DNA of 9,363 nt from Candidatus Adiutrix sp. (GTDB lineage: Bacteria; Desulfobacterota; Desulfarculia; Adiutricales; Adiutricaceae), in NCBI GenBank assembly GCA_031285975.1, contig JAITVE010000097.1, positions 1 to 9,363 on the forward strand, read 5' to 3'. The position numbers and the translations under genes were made by a program. Of the stretch, positions 1 to 6,958 are shown piece after piece (within the stretch, counting starts at the first letter, position 1; the number at the start of each line of letters is the position of its first letter). The notes beneath the pieces were generated by a model. That model ran no database searches. It was not told where the DNA came from and saw only the letters and a list, made by a program, of their open reading frames with translations.

Positions 1-928
1 TCTTCACTTTGCCCGCCACCCGCTCTGCCGGGCGAAAATCCGCCGGGGCGGCGGCCATGATGAGGGTGTTGAAGTCGATTCCCCGCAAGGCTTCCAGCAT
101 GTCCGAGGTGCTTTCCACACTCACAAAACCCATCTGCGGCAAGCTCGGCGGGGACGCGACCCCAGGCCCGGCTACCAGGGTGACTTCCGCCCCGCGCAGC
201 CAGGCGGCCAGGGCCACATCGCGCCCCATTTTGCCGGTGGAGCGGTTGGCCAGGAAGCGGATATCGTCCCAGGCCTCGCGGGTGGAACCGGCGCTGACGG
301 CGACTTTCATTCCCTGGAAATCGTTGGGGGACAAGGCGCGGGCCGCCATCAGGGCAATGACTTCCGGCTCGGCCAAACGCCCGTCCCCCACTGTGCCGCA
401 GGCCAGAAGCCCGCTTTGGGAATTGACCAGCGTCACCCCCCGTTCGGCCAGCGTGGCCAGGTTGGCAACCGTGGCGGGCGCGGCCAGCATCCGGCTGTTC
501 ATGGCCGGGGCGGCCAGCGCGGGCGCGGGGGAGGCCAGCAGAAAGGTGGAGGCGAAATCGTCGGCCAGCCCCCAGGCCATTTTGGCCAAAAAATTGGCTG
601 TGGCCGGGGCCACCACCACGGCCTCGGCCCAGTCGGCCAGGGAAATATGCTCAATGTCAAACTGCGGCTTGCCCCACATGTCCACATAGGCGGGCTGGCG
701 GGTCAAAGCCTCGAAGGTCAGGGGCGTGACGAAGCGGGCCGCGTTTTCCGTGAGCACGGCCCGCACCTCGGCCCCGGCCCGCACCAGCGTGCGGGCCAGT
801 TCGGCGCCCTTATAGGCGGCCACGCCGCCGGTGACCACCAGGGCCAGCCGCCGCCCGGCCAACAGGCTCAGGGGCGAGGCCCAGTTGTGCGTATCAACTT
901 CGGGGTTATTCTTTTTTGGCGCTGACAT
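1..928 (-). CDS. coaBC: Bifunctional phosphopantothenoylcysteine decarboxylase / phosphopantothenate-cysteine ligase (C-terminus beyond left edge)
   Basis: This cytoplasmic flavoenzyme of coenzyme A synthesis joins cysteine to 4'-phosphopantothenate using CTP (CoaB half), then decarboxylates the product to 4'-phosphopantetheine (CoaC half). I translated it by hand from the minus strand; 309 codons are present. The CoaC domain shows the flavin-binding TGGVAAYK (residues 33-40), catalytic His94 in EHISLADW, the PATANFLAKMA stretch (108-118), Asn144 in PAMNSRM, and Cys177 in the flexible flap LACGTVGDGR. The CoaB domain starts near residue 206 with AGSTRE, FLANRSTGKMG (Asn228) and AAAPADFRPA, and stops at the window edge near the AGKVK that should hold its catalytic lysine. 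The ATG overlaps the end of the lipoprotein gene by 23 bases in another frame, suggesting coupled translation. It gives about 20 residues more than E. coli Dfp before the flavin motif; no better ATG lies between. Identification is firm; the exact start is less so. Confidence 0.95.
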   Translation of the reverse strand, partial: MSAPKKNNPEVDTHNWASPLSLLAGRRLALVVTGGVAAYKGAELARTLVRAGAEVRAVLTENAARFVTPLTFEALTRQPAYVDMWGKPQFDIEHISLADWAEAVVVAPATANFLAKMAWGLADDFASTFLLASPAPALAAPAMNSRMLAAPATVANLATLAERGVTLVNSQSGLLACGTVGDGRLAEPEVIALMAARALSPNDFQGMKVAVSAGSTREAWDDIRFLANRSTGKMGRDVALAAWLRGAEVTLVAGPGVASPPSLPQMGFVSVESTSDMLEALRGIDFNTLIMAAAPADFRPAERVAGKVK

Positions 929-1283
929 TTATTTCCACATCCGTTGACATCCAGCCCTCGGTGACGGTGACCGCCGCCGAGCGCGGTGTTTTGCTGAAAA
1001 CCAGCATCCGGCTGGCCCCGCTGTCAAATTCCCCCGCCTCGCTCCAGCCGTTTTGGGCCATGCCCTGGCGGTAAAAGTTCAGGACATTCTCCCGGCTGAG
1101 GCGGCCCGAGGCCTTGAGTAAACCCACCCGCCCGATTTCGTGCTCAAACACCCGGCTGTCCTTTTCGCTCAGCGTCAGTTCCGGCGGCAGGGGAATATCG
1201 CCGAACATGGACGGCGGACGGGGCGGCCCGGCGCAGGCAGCGGCGAAGACGGCGGCGAAGAGGCACAGGAGAAATCGCGGCAT
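906..1283 (-). CDS. Small exported lipoprotein of unknown function between polyprenyl synthase and coaBC
   Basis: A protein of 125 residues. A hydrophobic signal peptide (residues 1-16, MPRFLLCLFAAVFAAA) is followed by Cys17 in an AAAC lipobox. Ala at +2 would suit outer-membrane sorting if Lol rules apply. A Pro-rich linker (19-25) leads to a compact domain of about 95 residues with GDIPLPPEL (28-36), GRVGLLKASGRL (51-62), FYRQGMAQNGW (70-80) and a C-terminal strand pattern VTVTEGW...DVEINV. This layout resembles small deltaproteobacterial lipoproteins that I recall next to coaBC; I cannot name the family with certainty and no enzymatic motif is visible. The upstream reading frame extends 36 codons further but overlaps the synthase gene. 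I chose ATG 1283 because AAGGA lies 9 bases before it and the signal peptide then starts properly; ATG 1292 would touch that ribosome site. It begins 13 bases after the synthase stop. Confidence 0.8.
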   Translation of the reverse strand: MPRFLLCLFAAVFAAACAGPPRPPSMFGDIPLPPELTLSEKDSRVFEHEIGRVGLLKASGRLSRENVLNFYRQGMAQNGWSEAGEFDSGASRMLVFSKTPRSAAVTVTEGWMSTDVEINVSAKKE

Positions 1284-1296
1284 GGGCACCATTCCT

Positions 1297-2268
1297 TTAG
1301 TTCTTTCGGGCGACAGTATACTCGGCCAGGGCCTCCAGTTGGCTGCGGGCCGGGGAGGGCGGGAAGACGGCCAGCGCGGCCGCGGCTTCACGGGCCAGTT
1401 CCTCGGCCTTGACGCGGGCGGACTCCACGCCGCCCCCCTCGGCCACCAGCCGCCCGATTTCCGCGTAATCTTCCGGGCCGATGATTTCCTGCCCGGCCAG
1501 TTCGCACAGCCGGGCGCGGCGGTCGCCCCGCAGGGCTTCCCGCGCCCGGATGAACGGCAGGGTGATTTTGCCCTCGCTCAAGTCGTGCCCCACGGGCTTG
1601 CCAAAAGTTTCGCGGTCGCTCTGGTAATCGAGGATGTCGTCCATAATCTGGAAGGCCAGGCCCAGAAGCCGCCCGTAATTGGCGGCGGCGGCTTTCAGCG
1701 GCTCGTCAGCCCCGGCCAGGATGGCCGCCGTGCGGGTGGAGCCCTCCATGAGCACGGCCGTCTTGCGGAAAATAATGGTGAAATATTCCGGCTCCGGCAA
1801 CTCCGTCCGCCGCCGGGAGTTGAGCTGCACCAGTTCCCCCAGGCTCAGGGCGGCCACCACCCCGGCCATGGCCCGCACGCATTCCAAGCTGTCGGTCTCC
1901 GCGCCCAGCGCGGCCGCTTTCGACAGCAGGTAGTCGCCCGCCAAAACGGCCTCCGGCACGCCGAACACCAAATGCGCCGAGGCCTGCCCGCGCCGCAGTT
2001 CCGAGAGGTCAACAATGTCGTCATGCAGCAGGGTGGCCATGTGGAGGAACTCGAAGGACGCGGCAATCTCCACCCGCTCATCCGTCAGCGGCGCCCCCAG
2101 GGCCTCGGTCACCAGGCAGAACATCACCGGCCGCAGCCTTTTCCCGCCGCCCTCAAAGCTATACGCGCCAATGCGGGCCACGATTTCCTCATCGCGGGCG
2201 ATGAGCGCGGTCATGATATTGTTTATCCGCTCAACCAGCGGCGCTAACGCAGTCACTATTTCAGCCAT
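1297..2268 (-). CDS. ispB: Long-chain trans-polyprenyl diphosphate synthase (IspB-like)
   Basis: A protein of 323 residues, the usual size for octaprenyl-type synthases, which elongate farnesyl diphosphate with isopentenyl diphosphate to make the side chain of menaquinone or ubiquinone. It shows the substrate-binding GGGKRLRP (40-47), the first Asp-rich motif DDIVD (83-87) followed by LRRG, Lys169 in FRKTA, and the second Asp-rich motif DDILD (210-214) after FQIM. Ala78, five residues before the first Asp motif, is small, which in this family goes with long products; exact chain length cannot be read from sequence. I chose ATG 2268 because GAAGG sits 8 bases upstream; the reading frame could begin at TTG 2286 but without a ribosome site. 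It heads an operon with the lipoprotein and coaBC. The symbol is by similarity; hepT or sdsA type naming is possible. Confidence 0.92.
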   Translation of the reverse strand: MAEIVTALAPLVERINNIMTALIARDEEIVARIGAYSFEGGGKRLRPVMFCLVTEALGAPLTDERVEIAASFEFLHMATLLHDDIVDLSELRRGQASAHLVFGVPEAVLAGDYLLSKAAALGAETDSLECVRAMAGVVAALSLGELVQLNSRRRTELPEPEYFTIIFRKTAVLMEGSTRTAAILAGADEPLKAAAANYGRLLGLAFQIMDDILDYQSDRETFGKPVGHDLSEGKITLPFIRAREALRGDRRARLCELAGQEIIGPEDYAEIGRLVAEGGGVESARVKAEELAREAAAALAVFPPSPARSQLEALAEYTVARKN

Positions 2269-2308
2269 TAAAAATACCTTCACCAAATATCTTCGGTCAC
2301 AAGCTTAC

Positions 2309-2337
2309 ATTATAACTCGCCGCCGGGCAGATGTCCA
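2309..2337 (-). promoter_or_regulatory. Sigma70-type promoter for the polyprenyl synthase-lipoprotein-coaBC operon
   Basis: Read on the minus strand, -35 TGGACA (2337-2332, five of six consensus bases) is separated by exactly 17 bases from a perfect -10 TATAAT (2314-2309). Transcription would start near 2302, leaving a leader of about 34 bases before ATG 2268 that contains the GAAGG ribosome site. The position, spacing and match are all as expected for a housekeeping promoter. This is seen in sequence only. Confidence 0.65.
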
Positions 2338-2400
2338 CCGGCGAACGACACAGTTTCGGGGGAAGCGCGTTTACTGATTGGCGCAACCGCCTGGCCCCTG

Positions 2401-2438
2401 CACCGCGTCATACCTGCCTCCGCAGGAATGACGCGGTG
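2401..2438. repeat. REP-like imperfect palindrome 1
   Basis: The outer arms CACCGCGTCAT (2401-2411) and ATGACGCGGTG (2428-2438) are perfect inverse complements over 11 bases. After one A/A mismatch, the inner arms CCTGC (2413-2417) and GCAGG (2422-2426) close on a 4-base loop CTCC. The GTCAT...CCTGC...GCAGG...ATGAC layout is typical of dispersed REP-type sequences found in many proteobacterial intergenic regions. No T-run follows, so it is not a standard terminator. Only one copy of this exact form is in the window, so repetition in the genome is inferred. Confidence 0.6.
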
Positions 2439-2463
2439 GGGGAAGGAGCGGTGGGTGTAATGT

Positions 2464-2509
2464 CCGTCAAAGAGAAAGGCATGGGCCCCGGCCTTCGCCG
2501 GGGTGACGG
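2464..2509. repeat. REP-like palindrome 2 with GC-rich hairpin
   Basis: A perfect 7-base stem, CCCCGGC (2486-2492) and GCCGGGG (2497-2503), closes on the loop CTTC. Outside it, CCGTCA (2464-2469) and TGACGG (2504-2509) are also inverse complements, though with a 16-base one-sided spacer. It shares the CGTCA/TGACG ends with the palindrome 25 bases to the left. The CCGGCCTTCGCCGG core is a common form of dispersed bacterial palindromes. Function is unknown; no U-tract follows. Confidence 0.55.
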
Positions 2510-2545
2510 CGGTGGGTTCCCCCTGGGGCTGAATACAGAAATAGG

Positions 2546-2574
2546 TTTCGAAAAAAATCCCGCTGGGGTATACT
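2546..2574 (+). promoter_or_regulatory. Weak candidate promoter for the dedA-rsmB gene run
   Basis: TATACT (2569-2574, five of six bases of the -10 consensus) lies about 52 bases before the dedA start. A 17-base spacer puts TTTCGA (2546-2551) at the -35 place, which matches only three of six bases. It is the best rightward candidate I see in this region but is not strong. Confidence 0.3.
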
Positions 2575-2625
2575 AATCGGATAATTTGGCTAAAGGCCGC
2601 GAAAGACGCCGAGGTTCACACTGTT

Positions 2626-3297
2626 GTGATTGAATTTTTAACCGCCGCTCTTGATTTCATTATGCAGATCGTTGATTTTATTGTGCATATCGACGTGCAT
2701 CTGAGTGAACTGGTGGCCGAGTACGGCTGGCAGACCTATTTGATACTTTTCGTCATCGTCTTCTGGGAGACCGGGGTGGTCATCTGGCCTTTTTTGCCGG
2801 GGGACTCGCTGCTCTTCGCCGCAGGCTCCATCGCCGCCCTCCACACCACCCCGCTGGATCCCTGGTTTCTCTTTTTCCTCCTGTCGGCGGCGGCCATTAT
2901 TGGCGACACGGCCAATTACTGGATAGGCCATTTCATCGGCCCCAAAGTTTTCAGCCGCGACGGGCGGTTTTTGAAGAAGAAATATCTGGACAAAACCCAG
3001 TCTTTTTATGAGAAATACGGGGCGCGAACCATTATCATCGCCCGTTTCGTGCCCATTGTCCGCACTTTCGCCCCCTTTGTGGCGGGCATCGGGCGGATGC
3101 ACTACCGCCGCTTTTTGTGCTATAACGTGGCCGGGGCCGTGCTGTGGACGGCCCTGTTCCTCTCCGCCGGGTATTTTTTCGGCAATCTGGACGTGGTGCG
3201 CAACAATTTTTCCCTGGTGATTCTGGCCATCATCGTGCTGTCATGCCTGCCGGTGGCCATTGAAATCATCCGGGCCAAAATGGGGAAAAACAACTGA
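2626..3297 (+). CDS. DedA-family (VTT/SNARE-associated domain) inner-membrane protein
   Basis: A polytopic membrane protein of 223 residues. DedA proteins are membrane transporters; some family members return undecaprenyl phosphate across the membrane, and E. coli members support proton-motive-force homeostasis and envelope integrity. Close matches to the family are [18 protein letters not shown] (17-34), ETG (48-50), [13 protein letters not shown] (55-67), GDTANYWIG (93-101) and [17 protein letters not shown] (140-156). Glu48, Asp60, Arg140 and Arg146 align with the charged residues reported essential in E. coli members. Hydrophobic stretches lie near 36-57, 80-92, 165-186 and 194-211. The start is GTG, with GAGG 11 bases upstream; ATG 2662 (residue 13) is an alternative but has no ribosome site. 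It leads a tightly packed run of genes and lies 16 bases before the next. Confidence 0.92.
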   Translation: MIEFLTAALDFIMQIVDFIVHIDVHLSELVAEYGWQTYLILFVIVFWETGVVIWPFLPGDSLLFAAGSIAALHTTPLDPWFLFFLLSAAAIIGDTANYWIGHFIGPKVFSRDGRFLKKKYLDKTQSFYEKYGARTIIIARFVPIVRTFAPFVAGIGRMHYRRFLCYNVAGAVLWTALFLSAGYFFGNLDVVRNNFSLVILAIIVLSCLPVAIEIIRAKMGKNN

Positions 3298-3313
3298 TTT
3301 GTGAGGAGCCGCT

Positions 3314-3973
3314 ATGAAGAGTCCCTTGAAAGTCAGAATATTCAGCATTATTGGTATAGCGGCGCTGCTGCTGGGCTGCTGGCCGGGCGCGCTTCTGGCA
3401 CAGGCCCCGCCGGAGGGGGAGGGGCAGTTCGCCCTGCCGCGCCTGAGCGGGCCGCAGAAGAGCACGCTGCTGCTCATTGCCCGCGAGGCCGTGGACGCGG
3501 CCCTGGAAGGCCGGGCCTCCCGCGAGGCCACGGTAGACGCGCGTTTGCAAATGCCCCAGCCGCTGGTGATTTCCATTTATGTGGATGGCAAGCTGCGGTC
3601 GCGGGCCTGGCGGCTGAAACCCGCCCAGCCTTTGTATATCGACGCGCGCAGCGTCACCGAGGAAGCCATTGACGAGCCCCGCGACGGCGGCGCGCCCTTG
3701 GGGGCGGATGAACTGGCGCGGGCCAAAATCGGCTTGGCCGTGCTTTCAGGCTACATGCGGGTGGCGGACGACCGGGGGGTGCCGCCGCGCTCGGCGGTCG
3801 TTGTGCTCAGCGGCTTCACGGAGGCCCTGGGCCTGCCGGGCGATGTGAAATCAAACGCCGCCGCCGATCTGTTAACATTCGCCTGCGAGCGGGCCGGGCT
3901 GCGTCCCAATATCTGGCTTCTGCCGCAAACCGCCGTCTTTTATGCCCAAGCGGACGGCACTCAGGAAAGGTAA
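3314..3973 (+). CDS. Exported protein with a divergent AMMECR1-like domain
   Basis: A protein of 219 residues with a signal peptide: basic MKSPLKVR, hydrophobic 9-21, and likely cleavage after GALLA or LAQA (about 29-31). LLGC at 19-22 resembles a lipobox but is followed by more hydrophobic sequence, so ordinary cleavage seems likelier. The mature part follows the AMMECR1 fold order: an LLLIAREAVDAAL helix (52-64), a QPLVISIYVDGKLR strand pair (82-95), YIDARSVTEEAID (108-120), the IGLAVLSGY strand (139-147) where the family has its 'IEVSVL', PPRSAVVVLSG (157-167), and LLTFACERAGLRPNIW (186-201), close to the family's 'FLxxLCxKAGLPxxxW'. The family's RGCIG signature is replaced by RSRAW (96-100), so the best-conserved surface is lost. 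Cellular AMMECR1 function is unsettled. A GAGGAG ribosome site lies 5 bases before the ATG. The family call is by eye and needs a profile search. Confidence 0.65.
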   Translation: MKSPLKVRIFSIIGIAALLLGCWPGALLAQAPPEGEGQFALPRLSGPQKSTLLLIAREAVDAALEGRASREATVDARLQMPQPLVISIYVDGKLRSRAWRLKPAQPLYIDARSVTEEAIDEPRDGGAPLGADELARAKIGLAVLSGYMRVADDRGVPPRSAVVVLSGFTEALGLPGDVKSNAAADLLTFACERAGLRPNIWLLPQTAVFYAQADGTQER

Positions 3974-3982
3974 CGTATAATA

Positions 3983-4504
3983 ATGGCGGTTCTGCCCATA
4001 GTGAAATATCCCGACCCGCGCTTGCGGGCCGCTTCCGAACCCGTAGAAAATTTTGACGACGGGTTGAAGCAACTGGCCGCCGACATGGCCGAAACCATGC
4101 TGGACGCGCCCGGCGCGGGCCTGGCCGCTCCCCAGGTGGGGCGGCTCGTGCGGCTGGTGGTCATCACCGGCGTGGAAAACGATGAAAATTATGACGACCG
4201 GGTCATCACCCTGGTTAACCCCCGCCTCGTCCGCACCGAAGGCGAGCAGCTTTATGACGAGGGCTGCCTGTCGGTGGTGGATTTCAACGAGAAAGTGCTC
4301 CGGGCCGCCGAAGTGGAAGTCGAAGCCCAGGACTTGGACGGCAAACCCTTCACCATGAAGGCCGACGGCCGACGGGCCGTCATTTTGCAGCACGAGTTGG
4401 ATCACCTGGACGGGGTGCTCTTCATCGACCGCATCAGCCGCCTCAAGCGCGACATCTATCAGCGCAAACTCAAAAAAATGCAGAAAGACGCCGCCCATGA
4501 CTGA
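3983..4504 (+). CDS. def: Peptide deformylase
   Basis: A cytoplasmic metalloenzyme of 173 residues that removes the formyl group from the N-terminal methionine of nascent proteins. All three family motifs are present: GAGLAAPQVG (44-53), EGCLSV with metal ligand Cys95 (93-98), and QHELDHLDG (136-144) with ligands His137 and His141 and catalytic Glu138. The N-terminus VKYPDPRLR is typical. The C-terminal Lys/Arg-rich helix (148-168) matches Gram-negative type 1B enzymes. It starts 9 bases after the AMMECR1-like gene, with AAAGG about 12 bases upstream, overlapping that gene's end. Its own end overlaps the fmt start by 8 bases, as expected for the widespread def-fmt pair. Confidence 0.97.
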   Translation: MAVLPIVKYPDPRLRAASEPVENFDDGLKQLAADMAETMLDAPGAGLAAPQVGRLVRLVVITGVENDENYDDRVITLVNPRLVRTEGEQLYDEGCLSVVDFNEKVLRAAEVEVEAQDLDGKPFTMKADGRRAVILQHELDHLDGVLFIDRISRLKRDIYQRKLKKMQKDAAHD

Positions 4505-5474
4505 CCGGCAAGACGCTCTGCAACACGCCTCGGCCGCCGACCCCTGGCGGCTGATTTTTTTCGGCAGCGCCGAGTTTGCCCTCCCGGCCCTGAAGGCCCT
4601 GGCCGCCGGGCCGGACGAGGTGGTGCTCGCCGTCACCCCGCCGCCCGCGCCCGCCGGGCGGGGCCGCCAGCTGTGCCCCTCGCCGGTGGCGGCGATAGCC
4701 GCCGAGTTGGGTGTGGAGGCGCTGGAAACCAAGTCGGTGAAGAAGCCGGAAATCATTGCGGCCATCCGCGCCGCCCGGCCTGACCTGTTGGTGGTGGCCG
4801 CTTACGGCGGTTTTTTGCCGCCGGAGCTTTTGAACCTGTGCCCCTTCCCGCCGCTGAACATCCACCCCTCGCTCCTGCCCCGGCACCGGGGCGCGGCCCC
4901 GGTGAACTGGAGCCTCATGGCCGGGGACGGCCAGGTGGGAGTTTCCATAATTTTTCTGGAAGAGGCCATGGACGCGGGGCCCATTCTCAGCCAGCGGGCC
5001 TTTCCCGTCATTGGCCCGGACAGCGCCGGAACCTGGGAAGCCCGCCTGGCCCAGGCCGGAGCCGAGGATTTGCTGCGGGTTATCGCCGACTTGAAGCGCG
5101 GCGAGGCCCAGCCCCAGCCCCAGGACGCGGCCCTGGCCACCGTCAACCCCTTGCTCCGCAAAGAGGATGGCCGGGTGGCCTGGAACCGCCCCGCCGCCGC
5201 GCTGGCCGGGCTGATGAACGGCCTTGACCCCTGGCCCGGCGCGCAGGCCCGTTTCGCGGGGAAATCGCTGAAACTTTTCGGCGCGTCCGCAGCGAAAATT
5301 TCCGGCCCTGCGGAGCCTGGCCGCGTCTTGGGCCTGGATGAAGCCGGGCGGCTGCTGATTGCCGCCCAGGATGGGGCCGTGGCCGTGGAATATTTTCAGC
5401 CGGAAGGAAAAAAACGCATGGCCGCCGCCGATTTTCAACGCGGCTACCGCCCGGAAAGGCTGGAAGACGCGTGA
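4497..5474 (+). CDS. fmt: Methionyl-tRNA formyltransferase
   Basis: Uses 10-formyltetrahydrofolate to formylate initiator Met-tRNA in the cytoplasm; Def later removes the group. 325 residues, close to the usual 310-330. The N-terminal Rossmann-like catalytic domain shows FFGSAEFALPAL (21-32), PAGRGRQLCPSPV (52-64), AAYGGFLP (101-108), and the catalytic triad Asn121 and His123 (in NIHPSLLP) and Asp159 (in MDAGPIL). RGAAPVNW (131-138) follows the His. The smaller C-terminal tRNA-binding domain begins around residue 220, with PWPGAQARF (about 243-251). The ATG overlaps the def end by 8 bases in another frame, and the stop overlaps the rsmB start by 4, so translation is probably coupled. About 17 residues precede the first strand, slightly more than in E. 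coli. Confidence 0.97.
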   Translation: MTDRQDALQHASAADPWRLIFFGSAEFALPALKALAAGPDEVVLAVTPPPAPAGRGRQLCPSPVAAIAAELGVEALETKSVKKPEIIAAIRAARPDLLVVAAYGGFLPPELLNLCPFPPLNIHPSLLPRHRGAAPVNWSLMAGDGQVGVSIIFLEEAMDAGPILSQRAFPVIGPDSAGTWEARLAQAGAEDLLRVIADLKRGEAQPQPQDAALATVNPLLRKEDGRVAWNRPAAALAGLMNGLDPWPGAQARFAGKSLKLFGASAAKISGPAEPGRVLGLDEAGRLLIAAQDGAVAVEYFQPEGKKRMAAADFQRGYRPERLEDA

Positions 5475-6955
5475 CCAAAAGTCCCCCGAAAAACAACCGC
5501 AGCAATAACCGCTCATCCGCCGCCGCCAAGGGGCCGGGCCGCCCTGGCCTTGGGCCGAACAAACCGCGTCCCCGCCCGCAAGCCGCGCCCGCCCCGCGCC
5601 CCAACCGGGCCTCACGCGGCCTGGAATTGTCCGACAATCCCCGCCTGACGGCCTTCCGGGTGCTGGGCGAAGTGGCCGGGGGGCAGACCCCGGAAGAGGC
5701 CCTGGTTTCGCATGGCCTCCTGTTGAGCCAGCGCGACGCCGGGCTGGCCGCCGCCCTGGTCTACGAATGCGTGCGGCATCAGACCTATTTGGACTGGCTC
5801 ATGAAAAGCCGCCTGAGCGCGGGCAAAGCCGCGCCGGAACTGGCCGCGATTTTGCGCCTGGGCCTGGCCCAACTGCTTTTTTTCGACCGCCTGGGGGAGC
5901 ACGCCGTGGTTTCGGAAACCGTGGCCCTGGCCAAGGCCGTGCTGCCCGGCCGCCACGGTTTGGTCAACGCCGTGCTGCGGGGCCTGTTGCGCGACCGGGA
6001 GGCGGGCGCGCCCTGGCCGCCCCAGCCCCCGGCGGGCAGCGACCCGGTGCGGAACCTGGCCGTGCGGCACAGCTACCCCGAGTGGTTAACGAAGCGGCTC
6101 ATGCAGGACTTGGGAGCCGAAGAGGCCGAAAGCCTGATGGCCGCCGGGAACCGCCCCACCCCGGCCACCCTGCGCCTCAACCCCAGGCGCGGCAGCCGCG
6201 AAGAGTTGCAAAAAATGCTGCCCTTTAGCGCCGAACCCACCCCGCTCTCCCCCTGGGGGCTGACGGCCTCGGAATTTTCCGGGCGGCCGGAAAACTGGCC
6301 GGGTTTCGCCGAGGGGCTGTTCGCCATTCAGGACGAGGCCTCCCAACTGGCGGGGCTCCTGGCCGGGGAACTCGCGCCCGGCGCGGCTGTGCTGGACGCC
6401 TGTTCCGGCCTGGGCTCCAAGGGCCTGCACCTGGCCGCCCTCAACCCCCAGGCCACGATTACGGCGGCGGACAAAGACCCAGCCAAGCTGGAACGCCTGC
6501 GCCTGGAAGCCGCCCGCCTGGGGCTGGACAACATCCAGACCGAAACCCGCGACCTGCTGGCCCAGCCCCCCGCCTCATCTGCCTATGATATGGTGTTGGT
6601 GGACGCGCCGTGCAGCGGCCAGGGGGTCATCCGCCGCCGCCCCGACCTTAAGTGGAGCAAAACCGCCGAGGATATCGGCCGCCTGGCCGAATTGCAACAG
6701 CGGCTCCTGGCGGCGGCCGCCCCGGCGGTCAAGCCCGGCGGTCGGCTCATCTATGGCGTGTGCAGTTTCAGCCGCGAAGAGGGCCCGGAAGGCGCGGCTA
6801 AATTTTTAGCCGCCCACCCCAATTTCACCATGGCCGCCCCCTCGGCCTGGCCTGAAAACCTGCGCGAACACTTGTCCGCCGAGGGCCACCTGACGCTCTT
6901 CCCGCACCGGCACCACACCGATGGGTTTTTCTGGGCTATTTTTGACAAGATGTGA
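5471..6955 (+). CDS. rsmB: 16S rRNA (cytosine-C5)-methyltransferase RsmB/Sun
   Basis: Transfers a methyl group from S-adenosylmethionine to one cytosine of 16S rRNA (C967 in E. coli numbering). 494 residues against 429 in E. coli. Domain order: a basic, Pro/Ala-rich and probably disordered tail (1-55); a NusB-like helical domain (about 57-185, with YECVRHQTYLDWL at 98-110); and a Rossmann methyltransferase domain with SAM-binding DACSGLGSKGLHLA (309-322) and AADKDP (332-337). The two cysteines of the RsmB mechanism are Cys381 in VDAPCSGQG and Cys431 in YGVCSFS; the second acts as nucleophile in this family. DEASQLAG (288-295) and the terminal HTDGFFWA (482-489) are also typical. The start is GTG, inside a GTGA overlap with the fmt stop. 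It ends the closely packed run; lepB follows with its own promoter signal. Confidence 0.95.
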   Translation: MTKSPPKNNRSNNRSSAAAKGPGRPGLGPNKPRPRPQAAPAPRPNRASRGLELSDNPRLTAFRVLGEVAGGQTPEEALVSHGLLLSQRDAGLAAALVYECVRHQTYLDWLMKSRLSAGKAAPELAAILRLGLAQLLFFDRLGEHAVVSETVALAKAVLPGRHGLVNAVLRGLLRDREAGAPWPPQPPAGSDPVRNLAVRHSYPEWLTKRLMQDLGAEEAESLMAAGNRPTPATLRLNPRRGSREELQKMLPFSAEPTPLSPWGLTASEFSGRPENWPGFAEGLFAIQDEASQLAGLLAGELAPGAAVLDACSGLGSKGLHLAALNPQATITAADKDPAKLERLRLEAARLGLDNIQTETRDLLAQPPASSAYDMVLVDAPCSGQGVIRRRPDLKWSKTAEDIGRLAELQQRLLAAAAPAVKPGGRLIYGVCSFSREEGPEGAAKFLAAHPNFTMAAPSAWPENLREHLSAEGHLTLFPHRHHTDGFFWAIFDKM

Positions 6956-6958
6956 CCG

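Larger units (their letters stand above)
2269..2625. other. Intergenic region between divergent operons
   Basis: About 357 bases without a credible gene. From left to right it holds the ribosome site and promoter of the leftward operon (to 2337), a stretch without visible signal (2338-2400), two REP-like palindromes (2401-2438 and 2464-2509), and an AT-richer segment (2525-2590) with a weak possible promoter for the rightward dedA gene. An 81-codon frame across 2331-2576 runs through both palindromes and looks like a translation of repeats. Confidence 0.75.

Noticed and set aside
1114..2247. Plus-strand open frame of 377 codons opposite the polyprenyl synthase and lipoprotein genes
   Set aside because: It lies antisense to two well-recognised genes, is Gly/Gln/His/Arg-rich and has no family motif. 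Long antisense frames are common where GC-rich codons leave few stops.
2401..2438. Palindrome 1 as a bidirectional terminator
   Set aside because: No T-run follows on either strand, and both flanking operons read away from it.
2331..2576. Possible 81-residue protein in the intergenic region
   Set aside because: It reads straight through both palindromes, has no ribosome site and gives the kind of sequence repeats yield when translated.
3976..3981. Perfect TATAAT just before the def start
   Set aside because: There is no -35-like sequence at 16-18 bases upstream, and transcription would begin inside def. Probably chance in an AT-rich gap.
4470..5615. Minus-strand open frame of 381 codons opposite fmt
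   Set aside because: It is antisense to fmt with low-complexity Gly/Arg/Gln content and no motif; fmt has all its catalytic residues.
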